Assembly (NCBI GenBank): GCA_002452695.1
Contig: DKFA01000094.1
Span: 9,478-19,633, forward strand
Direction: 5' to 3'
Length of the DNA: 10,156 nt
From: Dehalococcoidia bacterium UBA6808
GTDB lineage: Bacteria; Chloroflexota; Dehalococcoidia; GIF9; UBA5629
Shown here: piece by piece, positions 6,197 through 10,156 of the stretch
Layout of the letters: each line of letters begins with the position of its first letter
How positions within the stretch are numbered: position 1 is the stretch's first letter
Position numbers and translations under genes: made by a program
The notes under the pieces: model-generated
Databases searched by the model: none
What the model was told of the DNA's origin: nothing
What the model saw: the letters and a program-made list of their open reading frames with translations, nothing else

Positions 6197-9156
6197 AACG
6201 TATCTTTATAGAGGCTATCTGTGCAACCTGCACTGTGGCCCTGGCTGTGCTGCCGTCTCCGCAGCACGTATCCGCAGGCAATGTTCCCTCGAACTGTGTA
6301 CTTAGATGGGGCATAATCAATACGCCGGGCAGCTTCCCCCAGCGCAATGACATCGTATCGCCCTGCGAAATAACCGCACTGTCAGCTTCGCCCGACGGGC
6401 AGGTGCTCTATGCTGTTGATCAACCCAATACAGGCCTGGTATCTAAAATCCAGGCGGGGATCTGGAAAAGCACAGATGGCGGCATTTCCTGGAGCAGTAA
6501 TCCCACACTACGCATTACAGGAGCGCTACCAGCCCCCACAGGCCCCTTTTCAAATATTGCCCAGGCGCCGGATTGCCCTGAATTCGTCGCAGTCATAAGT
6601 ATAGATGCATCGACCACAGGCCGTCGCGAAGTATATTTTTCTGAAGACGGTGGGGCCAACTGGACATACAGCGGCCATATACCCTGGATGTACGGAGCAG
6701 ATGAACAGGCCGGCAGTCTGGCAATTTCACCTTCATACACTGCTGCGGGAAAAACTGTGAGGGATATCGTGATCGGCAGCCGGATACCTGCCGACGGCCT
6801 TGCACAGGGACAGATCTATATCCTGAGCTACCCCGGTATGGCTGGATGGAAAGCGCAGGGCTTCACCAATGGCGATATCATCACGCTGGCCGTTTCACCT
6901 TCCTATACAACAGATGGAAGCCTGATCGTAATGTCAAGCACCACACAGCGCACGTACATCAATATCGGATCGAGAGACTTCGGGATTAACTCCTGCTTAT
7001 GGAACACCGCTCACGGCTGGCCGGTGGAGCTGTGCCCTCCCGGACAATCAGGCGGTACGGGCAGTGGAGAAAGCCGGATCATCACGGGCAGTCTTTCCAC
7101 GGCATCTGATTTCAACGGGGCGGAACCTGCGCAACGTATTATATTCGCGGCTTACGATTCCAATGGTAAAGCGATTGGCGGAGGCAGGCCGCTGGACGAT
7201 GTCTACCGTCTCAACGATACCATCGTCACCGGTTTGAAAGTTCCGTGGGACGGCAGCAGTCCACGCATAACATCACTCTCCTGCTGCACCAATATAAATG
7301 GGGGTAAGCTACTGGCCGGTTGTGCAAAAGCTGATGCAGCCACAGGCGCAGCAACTGTCTGGTATACTTCGGACCCATTTAACAACTCCCCCTGCTGGAC
7401 CAGGCCTTTAAAACCCCCCACAGGCGGATATGGCACAGGTTATGCCAACGTGATACTGGCCTGGGTTGGCAATGGCAAGAATGCCTTATGCGGCACAGGG
7501 ACCGGCAACCGCGATACGCCAGCCAAATGGCGCAATCCCGTCGACCCGGCCTGGATGGGTGTTGCGCTGGACGAGTCAGCTTTCTCCGTCAGTCTGGATG
7601 ACGCAGAATCATGGAACCAGCTCGGCTTGATCGATACAAAGATCAGCAATCTGGGATCAGTGGAAGCCTCTCCCGACGGCAACACAATTTATGTATCATC
7701 AAGAAATGATCAGGGATTGGACAGCGCCTGGCGCAGCACAACAGAGGTCATAGGAGAAACCTGGCAAAGAGTGCTATGCCATGATTGCGACCAGCCGCTC
7801 TTGAAGATTCCCCCGGATAAAGAGGACGGCTCTGTGATATTTGTCGGTGCGCGGAATCATGGACTTGTGATGCATTCCCGCAACGGTGGACGCACGTGGC
7901 AGGAGTGCCTGCCCGGCATAATAATAACGGACATGGCTGCTATCAGCAGCGACAGGTTAATTATACTGCAACGCAACGGACTGGTCAGGTGTGGAAGCTA
8001 TTCAACAGCCGGTTGGAAATGGAGCGGCCTCATCGATACTGGTTTGCAGTCCGCCCATACTATAGTTGCCCTGGGAAACAATGTTCTGGCAGGGGCCGGC
8101 ATTAACGAGGACCGCCCCGTTGCGTATTCCACAGACTGGGGCGATCACTGGATGCTGATCACCCAGCCTACCTATAGCTCAGGCAACCGCCACGTCGCCT
8201 TTGATGATGAGTTTAAAGATAACCGTATTATCTACCTGGCTGACGATGCCGGGGGACTTTACCGCTGGTCGATCGGCACCAGCAACCGCTGGGACGACAT
8301 GGTCCCGGCAAACAGCAGCTATTACGGAATTGTTGCGCTGCCCCGTGACATAATCTACGCTGCTTACAGCTCGGGCAGCAGCGGGGTGGACCGCACACTC
8401 TACTCACGCTCCGGCATCCCCAAGGGCGGCATGAGCTGGGATTCACTTTCCTCGGGGTTAAATAAAGGCGTGTGCTTCACGTTGGAGCCTTCAGCCCTGA
8501 CCTGTCACTCTGACACTATTCTTGCAATCGATAGCAGAGCCTATCAACCCCTATCAGGCGAGGGCCTGCTGTGGGGTTTCAAAGACACCCTGACAAAACA
8601 CGGTCCCTGGCTGATCAGTCCTAAAGGAGGAACGCTGCTCGGCTGCGATCCGGTCAGCGGGCGCAACGCCCAGGTGGACCTCAGGTGGGAACAGCTTTCC
8701 CTGGCTGACTCCTATGAAATCGAGGTAGGCAAAGATAAATGGTTCGACCTGGCCATCCGGGAGGCCGCTCCAGCCACTAATCCTTTCTTCTCTCCCAACG
8801 ATCTGCGCTTTCCCTGCTATTACATTGCTCCCGGGGCGCTGCCTGAAGCTGGTCATACCTATTACTGGCACATACGGGTGCGCAAGGCAACCACGGGGCA
8901 GGTGATCCGCAGTCCCTGGTCTTATGCGCTCAGTTTCAATATCAGTCCCGGTTTTCCTGTTGTAGAACGTGCCATTCCACCTGTTCAGAGCAGTTCCACA
9001 GCGCCCGGCGGGACATCCCCGACATCTTCCACACCAGTGCTGATCGATCCCTCTAATAACAATGCCACCAATTTACTCCTTATGGTTCTGATCATGGTTA
9101 TCCTCTTCGGTCTGTCCATGCAGGTCATCCTGTACCACCGCAATAAAAACCGTTAA
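6163..9156 (+). CDS. Large secreted Asp-box (BNR) repeat protein with C-terminal membrane anchor
   Basis: This 997-residue surface protein has a signal peptide at about 11-38 (basic VKR, hydrophobic core, possible cleavage after VSA). The body carries Asp-box motifs typical of beta-propeller (sialidase-like or YCF48-like) blades: STDGGISW (103-110), SEDGGANW (160-167), SRNGGRTW (572-579) and STDWGDHW (656-663), with degenerate copies near 477 and 752. Two copies of a (A/S)xSPSYT segment occur at 188-192 and 244-249. About 820-926 is a fibronectin-like beta domain (RWEQLSLADSYEIEVG ... YYWHIRVRKA). A Ser/Thr/Pro-rich linker (935-960) leads to a membrane helix at about 968-990 and a short basic tail. 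The start is TTG at 6163 inside the preceding gene; no ATG precedes the signal peptide. Asp-boxes alone do not show sialidase activity, and I see no catalytic triad, so binding or scaffolding is more likely. Confidence 0.83.
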   Translation: MDRPGTRPGQVKRIFIEAICATCTVALAVLPSPQHVSAGNVPSNCVLRWGIINTPGSFPQRNDIVSPCEITALSASPDGQVLYAVDQPNTGLVSKIQAGIWKSTDGGISWSSNPTLRITGALPAPTGPFSNIAQAPDCPEFVAVISIDASTTGRREVYFSEDGGANWTYSGHIPWMYGADEQAGSLAISPSYTAAGKTVRDIVIGSRIPADGLAQGQIYILSYPGMAGWKAQGFTNGDIITLAVSPSYTTDGSLIVMSSTTQRTYINIGSRDFGINSCLWNTAHGWPVELCPPGQSGGTGSGESRIITGSLSTASDFNGAEPAQRIIFAAYDSNGKAIGGGRPLDDVYRLNDTIVTGLKVPWDGSSPRITSLSCCTNINGGKLLAGCAKADAATGAATVWYTSDPFNNSPCWTRPLKPPTGGYGTGYANVILAWVGNGKNALCGTGTGNRDTPAKWRNPVDPAWMGVALDESAFSVSLDDAESWNQLGLIDTKISNLGSVEASPDGNTIYVSSRNDQGLDSAWRSTTEVIGETWQRVLCHDCDQPLLKIPPDKEDGSVIFVGARNHGLVMHSRNGGRTWQECLPGIIITDMAAISSDRLIILQRNGLVRCGSYSTAGWKWSGLIDTGLQSAHTIVALGNNVLAGAGINEDRPVAYSTDWGDHWMLITQPTYSSGNRHVAFDDEFKDNRIIYLADDAGGLYRWSIGTSNRWDDMVPANSSYYGIVALPRDIIYAAYSSGSSGVDRTLYSRSGIPKGGMSWDSLSSGLNKGVCFTLEPSALTCHSDTILAIDSRAYQPLSGEGLLWGFKDTLTKHGPWLISPKGGTLLGCDPVSGRNAQVDLRWEQLSLADSYEIEVGKDKWFDLAIREAAPATNPFFSPNDLRFPCYYIAPGALPEAGHTYYWHIRVRKATTGQVIRSPWSYALSFNISPGFPVVERAIPPVQSSSTAPGGTSPTSSTPVLIDPSNNNATNLLLMVLIMVILFGLSMQVILYHRNKNR

Positions 9157-9167
9157 CGAAAGATTGA

Positions 9168-9217
9168 AGAACCAGCTTGCTCGCTCGCCTTGAGAAGAGC
9201 GTCAAGTAAGAGCTGGA
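9168..9217 (+). other. Imperfect hairpin after the surface-protein gene
   Basis: CCAGCT and AGCTGG bracket an inner CGCTC/GAGCG pairing shortly after the stop at 9156. No T-run follows, so this is at best a weak or factor-assisted transcription end. No other terminator was seen between the surface genes and the tRNA. Confidence 0.25.
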
Positions 9218-9230
9218 GATATATCTACCA

Positions 9231-9261
9231 TTAGCAAAAATGGCGCCCGGTACGTTATAAT
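9231..9261 (+). promoter_or_regulatory. Predicted promoter of tRNA-His
   Basis: A perfect TATAAT (9256-9261) lies 16 bases before the tRNA 5' end. TTAGCA (9231-9236) could serve as a -35 box, though the 19-base spacing is long. Confidence 0.5.
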
Positions 9262-9277
9262 ATTCGCCGTTGTGCGT

Positions 9278-9355
9278 GGTGAGTGTGGCCCAGAGGCCTA
9301 AGGCGCCAGGTTGTGGCCCTGGATATCGAGGGTTCGAATCCCTCCACTCACCCCA
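9278..9355 (+). tRNA. tRNA-His (GUG anticodon)
   Basis: The cloverleaf can be read by eye. Acceptor strands GTGAGTG (9279-9285) and CACTCAC (9345-9351) pair perfectly. The anticodon stem CCAGG/CCTGG (9306-9310, 9318-9322) encloses the loop TTGTGGC with anticodon GTG at 9313-9315. The T arm is GAGGG-TTCGAAT-CCCTC. The discriminator base is C (9352) opposite an extra G at 9278 (G-1), the hallmark of tRNA-His. The 3' CCA is encoded (9353-9355). The variable loop is short (ATATC). Confidence 0.96.
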
Positions 9356-9446
9356 AACCTCTTCCCCCAATTGATCCTCATGGCTGGTTTATGCACTTTG
9401 GTACCCGGCTTTTTATAATTCGGCTGATTTACCCCGATGTGCTATT

Positions 9447-10156
9447 TCAAAAGCTTGTTGGGCACATTGCCCTGTCACCTGCCTCCACAACGCTCGCCTT
9501 CCACATCGGATGGAAATCGCTCTCCTGTGTCGCTAAAAAGCGGGTGCCCATCAATACACCGTCTGCCCCCAGAACCATAGCAGCGGCCAGCGTCTTGCCG
9601 TCGCAAAACCCGCCGGCGCCGCAGACCAGTGTATCGTTATCAGATACAGCTTCCACCACAGCCGGCAGCAAGATCATTGAGTGCACCGGCTCCCAGGAAG
9701 TATGGAAACCGCCTTCGTGTCCGGAAGCCACAATTACATCAATCCCGGCCTTCTTGCAGCGGAGAGCGGCCCTGACCGAGGGGACTATATGAATCCAGGT
9801 AAACCCTGCACCCTTGATCTTATCTTTCCAGCCCATGGGACCCCCGCTGATGTATACATGACTTTAAAATGCTTTTTGATCTCGGGGGGGGGGGTTCTTC
9901 CCGTACTCTGATGGCCGTATCAATAATCTCGTTAGAATACTTCAGGACTTCGGTTGAAACCATCACATTAAAACCGAAAATGCCGCCCTTGTCCTTGACC
10001 TTCCTGTAAGTACGCTTGATCAGCTTTTCCATCACTGTAGGAATATCATCATCGAAATTAGCTTCCGCCGTGCTTATGAAATCCTTATATACCCATGGCT
10101 GAATATCCTTGTCAAAAACACCGCTGGTAGAAAGCAGCCCAAGCACACCTGCATTG
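9447..10156 (-). pseudogene. Nitronate monooxygenase / FabK-like FMN protein, frame broken twice, N-terminus beyond window
   Basis: The protein belongs to the nitronate monooxygenase (2-nitropropane dioxygenase) / enoyl-ACP reductase FabK family, FMN TIM-barrel enzymes. The coding sequence enters from the right edge within the first strand (NAGVLGLLSTSGVFD) and continues in one frame to IDTAIRVREEP near 9894. There an 11-base G/C run shifts it. A second frame gives EIKKHFKVMYTSAG up to about 9846. A further shift in a 5-base run restores PMGWKDKIKGAGFTWIHIVP and the rest. FMN-binding motifs are VASGHEGGFH (about 9720-9749) and GAGGFCDGKTLAAAMVLGAD followed by GTRF. Each break is explained by one missing base in a homopolymer, so sequencing error is as likely as true decay. 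The frame stops at 9447 after VVEAGDRAMCPTSF, about 100 residues earlier than full-length relatives as I remember them. Confidence 0.8.
9884..9894. repeat. 11-base G homopolymer at a frameshift
   Basis: Eleven consecutive G on the plus strand (C on the coding strand) lie exactly where the nitronate monooxygenase reading frame changes. Twelve or nine bases would keep the frame open. It may be a miscalled homopolymer or a slippage site. Confidence 0.9.

Noticed and set aside
6163..9156. Calling the Asp-box protein a sialidase
   Set aside because: Asp-box repeats are structural; I could not see the arginine triad or the nucleophilic tyrosine context of true sialidases.
9125..9370. Minus-strand 81-residue frame containing EWRDSNPRYPGPQPG
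   Set aside because: It is the reverse complement of the tRNA-His gene, a well-known type of false protein call.
9283..9792. Plus-strand 169-residue frame
   Set aside because: It starts inside the tRNA and then lies antisense to the nitronate monooxygenase motifs; its sequence has no family character.
1..10156. CRISPR array, phage module or toxin-antitoxin pair
   Set aside because: No regularly spaced repeats, cas-like, phage-like or paired small genes were found on either strand.

Overview
This looks like bacterial chromosome from a strict anaerobe. The [NiFe]-hydrogenase operon of the MvhDGA (F420-non-reducing, group 3c-like) type, the AbfD/HpaB-superfamily flavoprotein and the C-terminally anchored Asp-box surface protein together suggest Chloroflexota, possibly Dehalococcoidia. 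That placement is an inference from gene content; no taxonomic marker in the window settles it.

Left part, minus strand (about 1-2670): an ArsR-family regulator is followed by mvhD, mvhG and the N-terminal half of mvhA, which runs off the left edge. mvhD/mvhG and mvhG/mvhA overlap, so these three are one tightly coupled unit. arsR has its own promoter with an inverted repeat lying across it. A second consensus-like promoter sits in the 85-base gap just before mvhD. The operon encodes a soluble hydrogenase whose MvhD subunit normally passes electrons to HdrA of a heterodisulfide-reductase-like, electron-bifurcating complex. No hdr gene is visible here.

Middle (2586-4573): a 488-base gap holds the arsR control region and a short, decayed, frame-broken transposase remnant. 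It is followed on the plus strand by a 499-residue protein of the 4-hydroxybutyryl-CoA dehydratase / 4-hydroxyphenylacetate 3-monooxygenase superfamily. This protein appears to have lost the cysteine ligands of the dehydratase iron-sulfur cluster.

Right-middle (4597-9156, plus strand): a lipoprotein with Ig-like and CARDB-like domains overlaps by 34 bases with a large secreted protein. The latter has Asp-box (BNR) repeats, a C-terminal beta domain, a Ser/Thr/Pro linker and a terminal membrane helix. The pair probably forms a co-translated cell-surface module.

Right end: a tRNA-His(GUG) with encoded CCA lies next to a minus-strand nitronate monooxygenase/FabK-like gene. That gene is broken by two single-base slips, both in G/C homopolymers (one is an 11-base run), and it looks short at its C-terminus. 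It runs off the right edge. The slips may be assembly errors rather than true decay.

I found no CRISPR array, phage module or clearly new system. The most unusual points are the cluster-less AbfD paralogue, the ArsR gene attached to a hydrogenase operon, and the overlapping surface-protein pair.
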